NCBI RefSeq assembly: GCF_000365025.1
Contig: NZ_KB823011.1
Coordinates: forward strand, 888,621 to 952,620
DNA: 64,000 bases
Source: Robiginitomaculum antarcticum DSM 21748
GTDB taxonomy: Bacteria; Pseudomonadota; Alphaproteobacteria; Caulobacterales; Maricaulaceae
Direction: 5' to 3'
Below are positions 26,381 to 34,877 of this stretch, in pieces; the first letter of the stretch is position 1; every line of letters begins with the position of its first letter. Below the pieces are notes generated by a model. That model was given only the letters and a program-made list of their open reading frames with translations, ran no database searches and was not told the origin of the DNA. A program made the position numbers and the translations under genes.

Positions 26381-28246
26381 CTAATTATCCTTTTTGGTCG
26401 GGGGGTTGCCGGAGCGCCCCGTCGGGCCGGCAAAGCCGCGCGATGCAGCGGTTCCTCCGCCGACGATAGATCGTGGACGCTGTGAGGGCCTGACTGTCGA
26501 ACTATCATTTCCGGTAATGCGCGCGGCGGGCACGGGGCGCGGACCCGAAGGTTTGCCCGTTATCGTTTCCAGCACTTTAGCCTTCGGGCCAAAATCTACT
26601 TGGCGGCCTTCTTTAAGCGCGAGCAGCATATCAACGGCGACAATTGCGCTCTGTCGATGCGTCATAACAATGACGGTTTTGCCGCGCTTGCGACACCCCA
26701 AAATGGCGCTGGTCAGAGCGGCGTCGCCTTCCGCATCAAGATTGGCATTTGGCTCATCCAGAACAACAAGCGCCGGATCCCCATATAGCGCCCGCGCCAG
26801 AGCGATGCGCTGTACCTGCCCTCCCGACAAAACGACGCCGTCCGTTCCCACTGGCGTGTCATAGCCATTGGGCAATTGCAGGATCATATCGTGCACGCAT
26901 GCGCGTTCGGCGGCCTCTACGACAGCTTGATCATCAAGTTGCGGGCTAAACCGTCCAATATTTTCTGCAATTGTACCATCTAGCAACGCAACATCTTGTG
27001 GTAAATATCCGATATGCCGGCCCAACGCATCGCGGTTCCACTGGTCAAAGCTGGCTCCGTCCAGACGCACACTGCCGCGGCTTGGCATCCAAACCCCAAC
27101 GAGAAGCCGCGCAAGCGTTGACTTGCCCGACGCGCTCGGCCCGATAACACCCAGGCCTTGCCCGGGTTTAAGCTCAAAATTCAAGTCTTGAAGCACAGCG
27201 GTTTTTCCACCCGGGACAGCCGCAAAAATATGGTCAACAGAAATTTTGCCGGTTGGATCAGGAAGTTGCAAGGCCTCAGGCGTTTCGGGAACCGCACGGA
27301 AAAATGTTTCCAAGCGCTCATAAGCCGCTCGCGCAGCGACGACGGATTTCCACTGACCCAGTGCCATTTGTATAGGCGCTAGAGCGCGGCCCATAATGAT
27401 CGATGCCGCAATCATAGCACCCGGCGTAATGATCTGCAGAACAGCGAGAGCGCCTCCTGCGCCCAGAACACCCGACTGCAACGCCATACGAAAGGCTTTG
27501 GTTGACGCAGTGAAACTTCCGGCGCGATCGGAGCCTTGGGTTAACAGACGTCCCGCTTCGTCATTGGATGTCGACCAGCGGGCAAGTACATTTTGCTCCA
27601 TGCCCATAGCGGTGATGCTATCAGACTGACGATGGCTGTTATCGGCAATCTGGCGGCTCTGCATCATATGGCCGCGCGATTCTGTCAGTGCCTTACGGGT
27701 TGTAAGTTCGTTCATCAGAGCAACGATAAAAATGATGACTGCGCCTATCAGCGCCATCACGCCAAGCGTCCAGTGCAAATACCAAATAACTGCGATAAAA
27801 ACCGGAGTCCAGGGTATGTCAAATATCGCGCCCGGTGCAGGCCCGGACAGGAAAGACTTTAATGTGCCGAGATCATCCAAAGGACGCACACGCATGCCTT
27901 GCTTACCGTAGGCACCTTGCCGCAACCACACGCCGAAGGTCCGGCCATTCAAGTCATTTTGGAGTTGATTTCCTATACGCACCAAAATACGTGACCTGAC
28001 CATCTCCAGCAAGCCCATCACAAAGTATAATCCCAACATCAGAACAGACAGCACGACCAGCGTGCTCATCGATTTTGAGGTCAGAACACGGTCATAAATC
28101 TGCAACATATAGATCGGGCCTGTCAGCATCAATATGTTGATGAATGCCGAAAAAATACCCACGCCAACAAAGGCGCGGCGATAGCGACGCAGCGCCAGCG
28201 CGATCTCTGTCGGCTTCTGGTTTTTTAATCGTTTTCCCACTGACAC
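26381..28246 (-). CDS. Type I secretion ABC transporter, permease/ATPase (PrtD family)
   Basis: A 621-residue half-transporter. Six membrane helices occupy roughly residues 25-300, without an N-terminal C39-like peptidase domain. The ATPase domain has Walker A GPSASGKS (about residues 368-376), the signature VLSGGQVQRIALARAL, Walker B LVVLDEPNANLD and the H-loop in VIVMTHRQ. After the ATPase comes a Pro/Arg/Gly-rich tail of about 45 residues (RITGNDSSTVRPSQ...) that looks disordered. It powers export of an unfolded protein substrate across both membranes together with the adjacent HlyD-type adaptor. The substrate is unknown. Confidence 0.92.
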   Translation of the reverse strand: MSVGKRLKNQKPTEIALALRRYRRAFVGVGIFSAFINILMLTGPIYMLQIYDRVLTSKSMSTLVVLSVLMLGLYFVMGLLEMVRSRILVRIGNQLQNDLNGRTFGVWLRQGAYGKQGMRVRPLDDLGTLKSFLSGPAPGAIFDIPWTPVFIAVIWYLHWTLGVMALIGAVIIFIVALMNELTTRKALTESRGHMMQSRQIADNSHRQSDSITAMGMEQNVLARWSTSNDEAGRLLTQGSDRAGSFTASTKAFRMALQSGVLGAGGALAVLQIITPGAMIAASIIMGRALAPIQMALGQWKSVVAARAAYERLETFFRAVPETPEALQLPDPTGKISVDHIFAAVPGGKTAVLQDLNFELKPGQGLGVIGPSASGKSTLARLLVGVWMPSRGSVRLDGASFDQWNRDALGRHIGYLPQDVALLDGTIAENIGRFSPQLDDQAVVEAAERACVHDMILQLPNGYDTPVGTDGVVLSGGQVQRIALARALYGDPALVVLDEPNANLDAEGDAALTSAILGCRKRGKTVIVMTHRQSAIVAVDMLLALKEGRQVDFGPKAKVLETITGKPSGPRPVPAARITGNDSSTVRPSQRPRSIVGGGTAASRGFAGPTGRSGNPPTKKDN

Positions 28247-28396
28247 CCTTACGCATATAGCGTAACAAGTTTAGGCATAGACGGGTGAATATTCCATTGA
28301 TTTATCCAGTGAATTTGGGAAATAAGCCAGATACTCTCCTAACACTGCAAGGCAAGCCATCCATAAAGAGGTGGAAATCCCTGACGAAAGCGCATT

Positions 28397-29680
28397 ATGG
28401 CCGATACATTTACACATAAGCCGGAAAGCTTTTTGCGCGGCAGTCCGCAAAATGCGTTCCAGCGCATCGTTTTTTATAAAGATCTGCTGGCCTATTTATT
28501 TTTCTTTTCCTGCATCTTGGTCCTAACCCATGCGGGAGGGCATATTGTGGCCGGCGCGGTCGGGCTTGCCGGACTTGTCGGGCTCATCGGTCACCGCATT
28601 CCTGCGCCAAAATACTGGTCACCCGCCATATGGGGATGTCTGGCATTTGTTATATATTATGCAGCGTCGAATGCATGGTCGGGCGATAGCGATCCGGGCC
28701 CGTACTCCAATCTCGTAAAATTTGCCGTCGGCGCCCCATTATCGGCCATGCTAATCTTGCATATGAGCCGCCAATTTGATAGGCTGCGCGCGCTTTGGCG
28801 GGTCTGGCTGGGCTATGGCCTGCTGCTGGCTATAATTGTCATCAGCGTGGATATTCTTAGCGGTTTTAAAGTCACTCTCGCCGGAGATCCTGATGCTAAT
28901 CCGGGCAATATAGAGGGCAATATCTCTCACGCGCTCAGCGTATTTTTAGTCGTTATATGGCCGGCCATTTTTATGGTGTGGGCTGACAAAGCGAGGTGGA
29001 AACGCGCAGGCCAATTTGCCATTGCGGCTCTCCTTCTTGTTCTCACTATTGCTGTTATTGTTAAGTTTCAAAATGAGGCCAGCCGAATTGCCATGCTTTC
29101 AGGCGGCGGCGCTGTCATATTGGCGCTATGGCGACCCCGGTTTACGCTAAACCTTATTTTCGTTGTATTCAGCTTGCTGCTCATCAGCGCGCCGTGGCTG
29201 GGCTTCGCAGCCTCAAATTTTAGCGATACTCAGAAAGCAGCCTTGCCGTTCTCGTGGGAATGGCGCGTCGAAACGTGGAGTTATTTGTGGGATAAAATTT
29301 TGGAAAACCCGTTTATCGGGCACGGCTTTGGTTCACTTCGCGGCTTTACCGAGACATTTAGCGCACGCGGTTTTGATGATTTGGCGATCGTCCCGGTGCA
29401 CGCGCATAATGCCGGATTGCATTTATGGACCGAAGGCGGCGGGGTCGGAATTCTCATCACAGTTATCGCTCTGATGCTCATCCGTAAAGCTGTCGTCAAC
29501 TCGCGATGGATGACCCCGGCGCGGGCGGCAGCTCTGGCCGGCAGCCTTGCGGCTATCATCGTTTACGCCAATCTGTCCTATAGCGTGTGGCAAGATTGGT
29601 GGATCGGAACCATTGCCCTTTCAGCAGCAATGATTCCGCTAATTCCGACCGGAGTGCTTACCAGAGCCGCTAAACACTAA
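28397..29680 (+). CDS. O-antigen ligase / polymerase (Wzy_C) family membrane protein
   Basis: A 427-residue protein with about ten to twelve membrane helices. The large periplasmic loop near residues 285-345 contains the family pattern ENPFIGHGFGSLRG followed by VPVHAHNAGLHLWTEGGGVGI, in which the HAHN His is the conserved catalytic candidate of WaaL/Wzy proteins. It would join or polymerise glycans on the periplasmic face of the inner membrane. No other polysaccharide genes surround it, so its substrate cannot be told. It ends one base before the convergent metK. Confidence 0.82.
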   Translation: MADTFTHKPESFLRGSPQNAFQRIVFYKDLLAYLFFFSCILVLTHAGGHIVAGAVGLAGLVGLIGHRIPAPKYWSPAIWGCLAFVIYYAASNAWSGDSDPGPYSNLVKFAVGAPLSAMLILHMSRQFDRLRALWRVWLGYGLLLAIIVISVDILSGFKVTLAGDPDANPGNIEGNISHALSVFLVVIWPAIFMVWADKARWKRAGQFAIAALLLVLTIAVIVKFQNEASRIAMLSGGGAVILALWRPRFTLNLIFVVFSLLLISAPWLGFAASNFSDTQKAALPFSWEWRVETWSYLWDKILENPFIGHGFGSLRGFTETFSARGFDDLAIVPVHAHNAGLHLWTEGGGVGILITVIALMLIRKAVVNSRWMTPARAAALAGSLAAIIVYANLSYSVWQDWWIGTIALSAAMIPLIPTGVLTRAAKH

Positions 29681-29681
29681 C

Positions 29682-30881
29682 CTAATTTTTAATTGCGGCT
29701 AAAAATTCCTCGACAAGATCTGTTTTTTCCCACGAAAATGCGCCGTCTGACATCGCTTTGCGTCCGAAATGTCCATAGGCTGACGTCCGGGCATAGATGG
29801 GTTTATTAAGATCCAGATGCTTACGAATACCGCGCGGGGTCATATCCATGACCTGCCGTATCGCCGCTTCCAAATGCTCACCGGAAATCGGGTTTTTATC
29901 ATCAACATTGACATAAATCGACTGTGGCTGCGCCACGCCTATGGCGTAGGAAACCTGTATGTCGACCCATGGCGCAAGGCCGGCCGCAACAATATTTTTA
30001 GCGAGATAGCGCGTGGCATAAGCTGCACTGCGGTCGACCTTTGTCGGATCTTTACCGGAAAATGCGCCGCCCCCATGCGGGGCCATGCCGCCATATGTGT
30101 CGACAATAATTTTTCGCCCCGTCAGGCCTGTATCTCCGTCCGGCCCGCCGATTACGAATTTACCCGTTGGATTGATGTGCCACTCAGTATTATCAGTAAT
30201 CCACGCTTCCGGCAGGGTCTCTAGGATAAAAGGCTTGATCAAATGCGCGACATCTTGAGAGGTCATCGCCGCGTCCAGATGTTGGGTCGACAGGACAAGC
30301 GACATCACTTCGACAGGCTTGCGGTCTTCATAGCGTATGGTAACTTGCGCCTTGCTGTCAGGGCCAAGCTGGGCGGCCTTGCCGGATTTACGCTCTCGTG
30401 CCAGCCGCTCCAAAATCTTATGGCTGTAATAGACTGGCGCGGGCATCAGATCTTCGGTATCGGAGCAGGCATAACCAAACATGATCCCCTGATCGCCTGC
30501 GCCCTCTTCCGCGTGAAGACCCGTGCCGTGATCTACGCCCTGCGCAATGTCTTCAGATTGCGCGTGAAGCAAAATTTCGACGTCGGCGGTTTCGTGGTGA
30601 AAACCATCCTGCTCATAGCCGATATCTTTGATTGCAGCACGGGCTACAGCTTCAATCTGCTCGTGACTGACATCTTGTCCGCGCGTCTCGCCGGCGATGA
30701 TTACTTTATTGGTCGTCGTCAGGGTTTCTGCTGCGACGCGGACGTCCCAAGGCGACATGCCCGCAGCGACCGAATTGCGGTAGTATAGATCAACGATTTC
30801 ATCGGAAATACGGTCGGAAACCTTATCCGGATGGCCTTCGGATACGGATTCGGAGGTAAACACATAGTTTTTGCGGCTCAT
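29682..30881 (-). CDS. metK: S-adenosylmethionine synthetase
   Basis: A 399-residue enzyme making SAM from methionine and ATP. Motifs are [18 protein letters not shown] (residues about 9-26), [37 protein letters not shown] and the phosphate loop [20 protein letters not shown] chose the ATG at 30881, preceded by AGGAG at eight bases; the frame is open a further 19 codons without support. It lies 117 bases downstream of ahcY on the same strand, and an intercistronic hairpin separates the two. It forms a SAM-recycling cluster with ahcY and the nearby adenosine kinase. Confidence 0.96.
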   Translation of the reverse strand: MSRKNYVFTSESVSEGHPDKVSDRISDEIVDLYYRNSVAAGMSPWDVRVAAETLTTTNKVIIAGETRGQDVSHEQIEAVARAAIKDIGYEQDGFHHETADVEILLHAQSEDIAQGVDHGTGLHAEEGAGDQGIMFGYACSDTEDLMPAPVYYSHKILERLARERKSGKAAQLGPDSKAQVTIRYEDRKPVEVMSLVLSTQHLDAAMTSQDVAHLIKPFILETLPEAWITDNTEWHINPTGKFVIGGPDGDTGLTGRKIIVDTYGGMAPHGGGAFSGKDPTKVDRSAAYATRYLAKNIVAAGLAPWVDIQVSYAIGVAQPQSIYVNVDDKNPISGEHLEAAIRQVMDMTPRGIRKHLDLNKPIYARTSAYGHFGRKAMSDGAFSWEKTDLVEEFLAAIKN

Positions 30882-30964
30882 GGCGCGCTCCTTTAGTTTT
30901 AAGGCTCTTTTAGCGCTATTGCGAATGTCGCTGCGCATTTGGGCTTTTTATTTTTATAGGGAGA

Positions 30965-30987
30965 ACCGGAGCGCAGAGCGCTCCGGT
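30965..30987 (-). other. Intercistronic hairpin between ahcY and metK
   Basis: A 10-bp perfect stem (ACCGGAGCGC / GCGCTCCGGT) with a three-base loop lies about 11 bases after the ahcY stop. No U-tract follows on the minus strand; a TATAAAAAT stretch just downstream could be part of a separate metK promoter. It may be a processing or attenuation element between the two genes. Confidence 0.5.
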
Positions 30988-30998
30988 AGGGTCGTGAT

Positions 30999-32408
30999 TT
31001 AGTAGCGGTAATGCTCGGGTTTATACGGGCCGTCCTGTGACACGCCGATATATTCGGCCTGTTCTTGGCTCATCTTGGTCAGCTTAACGCCGATTTTTTC
31101 CAGATGCAGACGCGCAACTTTTTCGTCCAAATGCTTTGGCAGCATATAAACCTTATTCTCGTAGCGCCGTGTTTTAGCTTTCGAGTCTTCCCACAGTTCG
31201 ATCTGCGCCAAAACCTGATTGGTAAATGAGGCCGACATAACAAATGATGGATGCCCCGTGGCATTACCGAGGTTCAAAAGGCGTCCTTGGGATAGAAGGA
31301 TCATACGATTGCCCTTCGGGAAGGTAATCATGTCAACCTGATCTTTGATATTGGTCCATTCAAAATTGCGTAAGGCCACAACCTGTATTTCATTGTCGAA
31401 GTGACCGATATTGCCGACAATCGCCATGTCTTTCATCTCGCGCATATGCTCGAGACGGATAACGTCTTTATTGCCGGTCGTAGTGACGAAAATATCGGCG
31501 TCTTTTACCGTATCTTCGAGTGTAGTGACCTCAAAGCCGTCCATCGCGGCTTGCAGCGCGCAAATCGGATCAACTTCAGTGACTTTAACACGCGCGCCCG
31601 CACCTTTAAGAGACGCGGCAGATCCTTTACCGACATCGCCATAGCCCAATACAACGGCGGTTTTACCGGCCATCATTGTGTCTGTCGCGCGGCGAATGCC
31701 GTCGACGAGGCTCTCTTTACAGCCATATTTGTTGTCAAATTTGGATTTAGTTACAGAGTCGTTCACGTTGATCGCAGGGAAAGGTAATTGGCCCTGCTCA
31801 ACCAATTCATACAGGCGGTGAACACCTGTTGTGGTTTCTTCAGACACACCGACAATTTGGTCACGCATTTTGGTAAACCAGCCCGGGCTAGAGGCCATAC
31901 GTTTTTTGATCTGCGCAAAGATAGCTTCTTCTTCTTCGCTACCCGGCTCACCTTCGATAAGGCCTGCTTCGCCCGCTTCAACGCGAGCGCCCAGCAGGAT
32001 ATAGAGTGTAGCATCGCCGCCATCATCCAGAATAATATTCGGGCCGTCTTCGAACAGGAATGATTTGTCGAGATAATCCCAATGCTCTTCAAGAGTTTGA
32101 CCTTTAATCGCGAAGACCGGAACACCGATAGCGGCAATTGCCGCCGCCGCATGATCCTGAGTCGAGAAAATATTGCAAGACGCCCAGCGGACATCCGCGC
32201 CGAGAGCCGTAAGCGTCTCAATCAGAACCGCCGTTTGAATAGTCATATGCAGCGAGCCGACAATGCGCGCGCCTTTTAGCGGCTGGCTTTGCCCAAATTC
32301 CTCGCGCAGCGACATCAAGCCCGGCATTTCCGTTTCGGCTATCGTGATTTCCTTGCGGCCGTAATCGGCTAGTGTAATGTCTTTGACGGTATAGTCTGTA
32401 GTGCTCAT
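30999..32408 (-). CDS. ahcY: S-adenosylhomocysteine hydrolase
   Basis: A 469-residue NAD-dependent enzyme that splits S-adenosylhomocysteine into adenosine and homocysteine, relieving product inhibition of methyltransferases. The family is clear from [39 protein letters not shown], the NAD-fold [33 protein letters not shown], and the C-terminal [19 protein letters not shown] ending in PYKPEHYRY. The length matches the bacterial form with the ~40-residue insertion. It is the first gene of the ahcY-metK unit; the adenosine product would be taken up by the kinase encoded at 33-34 kb. Confidence 0.96.
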   Translation of the reverse strand: MSTTDYTVKDITLADYGRKEITIAETEMPGLMSLREEFGQSQPLKGARIVGSLHMTIQTAVLIETLTALGADVRWASCNIFSTQDHAAAAIAAIGVPVFAIKGQTLEEHWDYLDKSFLFEDGPNIILDDGGDATLYILLGARVEAGEAGLIEGEPGSEEEEAIFAQIKKRMASSPGWFTKMRDQIVGVSEETTTGVHRLYELVEQGQLPFPAINVNDSVTKSKFDNKYGCKESLVDGIRRATDTMMAGKTAVVLGYGDVGKGSAASLKGAGARVKVTEVDPICALQAAMDGFEVTTLEDTVKDADIFVTTTGNKDVIRLEHMREMKDMAIVGNIGHFDNEIQVVALRNFEWTNIKDQVDMITFPKGNRMILLSQGRLLNLGNATGHPSFVMSASFTNQVLAQIELWEDSKAKTRRYENKVYMLPKHLDEKVARLHLEKIGVKLTKMSQEQAEYIGVSQDGPYKPEHYRY

Positions 32409-32447
32409 AGCCCTGTATCCTGCTGCGTAACTGAATGAATTTTCCGA

Positions 32448-32473
32448 GGCCTGCGGGATTTAAAGTGCAGGCC
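32448..32473 (-). promoter_or_regulatory. Hairpin in the ahcY 5' leader
   Basis: A 7-bp inverted repeat (GGCCTGC / GCAGGCC) with a 12-base loop lies about 40-65 bases upstream of the ahcY start codon. I compared it with remembered SAM-II, SAM/SAH and SAH riboswitch consensus features and found no match, so it is noted only as a possible leader structure. Confidence 0.3.
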
Positions 32474-32560
32474 GTTAGGCTGTGTCATAGAGGGGAGCAC
32501 CATGATGGTCAACATGATATAAAGAATTTCTTATATTTTTATCTGTTAATTTTTAGACAT

Positions 32561-32583
32561 AAAAAAACCGCCCGAAGGCGGCT
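32561..32583 (-). terminator. Intrinsic terminator of the RcnB-like gene
   Basis: Read on the minus strand, a CCGCC/GGCGG stem closed by a UUCG tetraloop is followed by seven T. It lies 15 bases after the stop of the secreted protein gene at 32598. Confidence 0.9.
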
Positions 32584-32597
32584 GTTTCTAAGTAACT

Positions 32598-32957
32598 TTA
32601 GTCCCACATTCCGGGAATTGTTATGACGCTCGCGACTTTTCTGTCTGAACGGTTTACGACATAGATATGTCCGCCGACTTTGACGTAGTCCTGAGACCCG
32701 GACAGCTCAGTCAAATTATAGGCATTGTGATATTTGATCTTGCGGTAATGTGACGGGAAAGTGTCGCCTTGCGTGAATGTCACAGCATCAGGATTGCTGC
32801 TGCACTGCTCTGTCGTTAGTTGAGCAGGGCATAGACGGGCTTGAAAATCTGATCCCGTGAATGATGTCCCGCTAATGGCTGTAGCGCCTGCCAATGCAGG
32901 AATAGCGATTGCGGTGACAACGAAGCCGAGCGTTAATCGTTTTAATTTTTTCGTCAT
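32598..32957 (-). CDS. RcnB-like small periplasmic protein
   Basis: A 119-residue protein with a clear signal peptide (KKLKRLTLGFVVTAIAIPALAGA). Residues about 64-115 follow the pattern of the RcnB family: GDTFPSHYRKIKYHN, then YVKVGGHIYVVNRSDRKVASVI. RcnB is a periplasmic protein affecting nickel/cobalt efflux in E. coli, while many RcnB-domain proteins in alphaproteobacteria have no known role. Two cysteines (LCPAQ, EQCSS) may form a disulfide. I chose the ATG at 32957 because AGGAG lies eight bases ahead; a TTG two codons upstream is less likely. It has its own terminator and is probably a single-gene unit. Confidence 0.6.
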   Translation of the reverse strand: MTKKLKRLTLGFVVTAIAIPALAGATAISGTSFTGSDFQARLCPAQLTTEQCSSNPDAVTFTQGDTFPSHYRKIKYHNAYNLTELSGSQDYVKVGGHIYVVNRSDRKVASVITIPGMWD

Positions 32958-33092
32958 GTGCAAGTCTCCTGCAAGTCTGTATTTCTAACTTAACGGTAAT
33001 ATGGCCATGTGGTTCCCGGCTGTGATGTAAAAACCCACACTTGATTTAAAAATAGGTAATGCTAAGGCGCGCCAATTTATGAAGGACAGCTT

Positions 33093-34067
33093 ATGACCGC
33101 GACACATGATATTGTAGGGATTGGTAATGCGATTATGGATATTATCGCACCGGTCGATGACAGTTTTCTGATCCGTAATGACATTGTCAAAGGCAGTATG
33201 ACTCTCATCGATGAGGCCACGGCCTTGCGGATGAGCAAAGTTCTACCCACCATTGGCCGCGTCGAAGTCGCAGGTGGATCAGGCGCCAATACCATTGCCG
33301 GCGCAGCGATGATGGGCGCAAGCACAGCCTATATTGGCGTTGTCGCCGATGATGCCGTAGGCGCGCGGTTTACCGATAATATGCGTAGCTCAGGCGTTAC
33401 ATATGACACGCCCGCGCAGAGCGGCGGCCTGGCCACAGCCCGCTGCCTCATTGCGGTAACCCCGGATGGCGAGCGTTCCATGAGCACTTTCTTAGGCGCG
33501 TCGACGCAATTTAATGACGACAATCTTGACGAAGCGACAGTAGCCAGCGGCAAAATCGTCTATCTGGAGGGCTATCTCTTTGACAGTGACGAAGCCAAGG
33601 CGGCTTATGTCAAAGCCTCCGAAATCACTAAAGCGGCCGGTAATAAAGTCGCGCTGACCTTGTCGGATAGTTTTTGCGTTGAGCGTCACCGCGAAGCCTT
33701 CCGCCATTTGGTGAAAAACCACATTGATATCTTATTTGCCAATGAAGATGAGATTACAACGCTTTATGAGACGGATAATTTCGAAGATGCTGTGAAAGAA
33801 GTCAGCAAGCTTAATATTTTGGCCGCTCTGACGCGGTCCAAAAAAGGCTCATCACTTATACAAGGGCGCTCACGTATTGATATCAGCATTGAACCGGCCG
33901 AACAGCTTGTCGACACAACCGGCGCAGGCGACCAATATGCTGCCGGGTTTTTAGCGGCCTATTCCAAAGGCGAAGGTCTGGCCGAATGCGGGCGGTGGGC
34001 CAGCCTCGCCGCAGCCGAAGTGATTTCCCATTACGGCGCACGTCCCGAGCGTAAGATTAAAGTTTAG
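33093..34067 (+). CDS. Adenosine kinase (PfkB family)
   Basis: A 324-residue ribokinase-fold kinase. The opening HDIVGIGNAIMDIIAPVDD and GGSGANTIAGAAMMGAS are typical of the alphaproteobacterial adenosine kinase group. The catalytic loop DTTGAGDQYAAGF contains the general base D280. It would phosphorylate adenosine to AMP, pulling the reversible AhcY reaction forward; its place beside ahcY-metK supports this over a sugar kinase role. A GAAGGA ribosome site precedes the ATG, and a strong terminator follows. Confidence 0.85.
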   Translation: MTATHDIVGIGNAIMDIIAPVDDSFLIRNDIVKGSMTLIDEATALRMSKVLPTIGRVEVAGGSGANTIAGAAMMGASTAYIGVVADDAVGARFTDNMRSSGVTYDTPAQSGGLATARCLIAVTPDGERSMSTFLGASTQFNDDNLDEATVASGKIVYLEGYLFDSDEAKAAYVKASEITKAAGNKVALTLSDSFCVERHREAFRHLVKNHIDILFANEDEITTLYETDNFEDAVKEVSKLNILAALTRSKKGSSLIQGRSRIDISIEPAEQLVDTTGAGDQYAAGFLAAYSKGEGLAECGRWASLAAAEVISHYGARPERKIKV

Positions 34068-34071
34068 GCAC

Positions 34072-34110
34072 AAAAAAGCCGCGCTTTAACGAGCGCGGCT
34101 TTTTTATTGA
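34072..34110. terminator. Bidirectional intrinsic terminator
   Basis: A 14-bp stem (AAAAAAGCCGCGCT / AGCGCGGCTTTTTT) with a 6-base loop, flanked by A-run and T-run, so it can stop transcription from the adenosine kinase side and from the convergent gene at 34125. Confidence 0.92.
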
Positions 34111-34124
34111 CTGTATGACTTGGA

Positions 34125-34733
34125 TTACGCTGCGAGCAGGAACTCGCCAAAATTTTGGTTGGCTGCACTGTTTAGGCCAAGCTCGCGCACCATCTCTTGA
34201 AGGGCTTCGCGGTCAGGACTTGTCAGCGCAATTGTAATTTTCTTCTCGCCGTCAATTTTAACGCGCGAGATCACAGCCTCGACATCGCCTTTAACATAAT
34301 GCTTACGTGTCGCATTAACAGTGTAAGACTTGGATTTTTTGGACAGACTTTCGCAGAGATCATGGCCATTTTCGGCAGACACGCAGGGCGCGTTAAAGAC
34401 CGGCAAATGACGGCCAATCCGCGCTGCGGTGGAGCGCTTCATCGGAATGGTCGTTTCCACAGCCGTTTCCCATTGCTCGAAATCCCCGTCTTCGACCATG
34501 CGGCGGCGGACCGTTATCGTCTCATCTTCGCCAAGGCGGGTAATCATGTCGCGCCGTCCGGGCAGAATGAAATATGTGTCTTTGCGGGTTTCCGTTTGGA
34601 TCAGTTCGAAATCTTTACGTATCGTCTTGATCGCTTTGCCGGCTTCATCCCTAAAACCACGCCATTGAAAACGGCGCTTGGGTGTAAAATGGGACGGTTT
34701 TGAAGAGACGGGCTTGCTATTCAGATAATACAT
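34125..34733 (-). CDS. Uncharacterised protein, possibly CYTH-like
   Basis: A 202-residue cytoplasmic protein that I do not recognise firmly. It is rich in Lys/Arg/Glu with alternating beta-strand patterns: KDTYFILPGRRDMITRLGEDETITVRRRMVED (residues about 52-83), EQWETAVETTIPM, then RKHYVKGDVEAVISRVKIDGEKKITIALTS. These charged strands, with paired Glu/Arg/Lys and a late E-aliphatic-S-x-V strand, resemble the triphosphate tunnel (CYTH) fold. The N-terminal ExExK signature is not visible, so the suggestion is weak. The ATG at 34733 has AAAGGA upstream; the frame is open 16 codons further. It has no operon partner. Confidence 0.45.
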   Translation of the reverse strand: MYYLNSKPVSSKPSHFTPKRRFQWRGFRDEAGKAIKTIRKDFELIQTETRKDTYFILPGRRDMITRLGEDETITVRRRMVEDGDFEQWETAVETTIPMKRSTAARIGRHLPVFNAPCVSAENGHDLCESLSKKSKSYTVNATRKHYVKGDVEAVISRVKIDGEKKITIALTSPDREALQEMVRELGLNSAANQNFGEFLLAA

Positions 34734-34877
34734 AAAATCCTTTCGGGGGCAGCGCAAAATAGCGCGCATAAATAACCGCAATCGGAACGGGTCCGTTGCG
34801 GTGTAACGTCCACTATACAGACTTATTCACAAGAAATCTACGCCTGACGGTTAATAAAAGTTCCCAAATGGTTAATT

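Noticed and set aside
28247-28396. Possible operator ACGC-ATATA-GCGT between the secretion and O-antigen ligase genes
   Set aside because: Only four-base arms and no second copy; expected by chance.
30882-30998. SAM/SAH or SAM-II riboswitch in front of metK
   Set aside because: The gap holds a simple hairpin and an AT-rich stretch, but none of the conserved core bases that I remember for these riboswitch classes; only an Infernal search could overturn this.
32409-32520. SAH riboswitch in the ahcY leader
   Set aside because: A 7-bp hairpin is present, but the conserved core and second stem of the SAH class are not recognisable.
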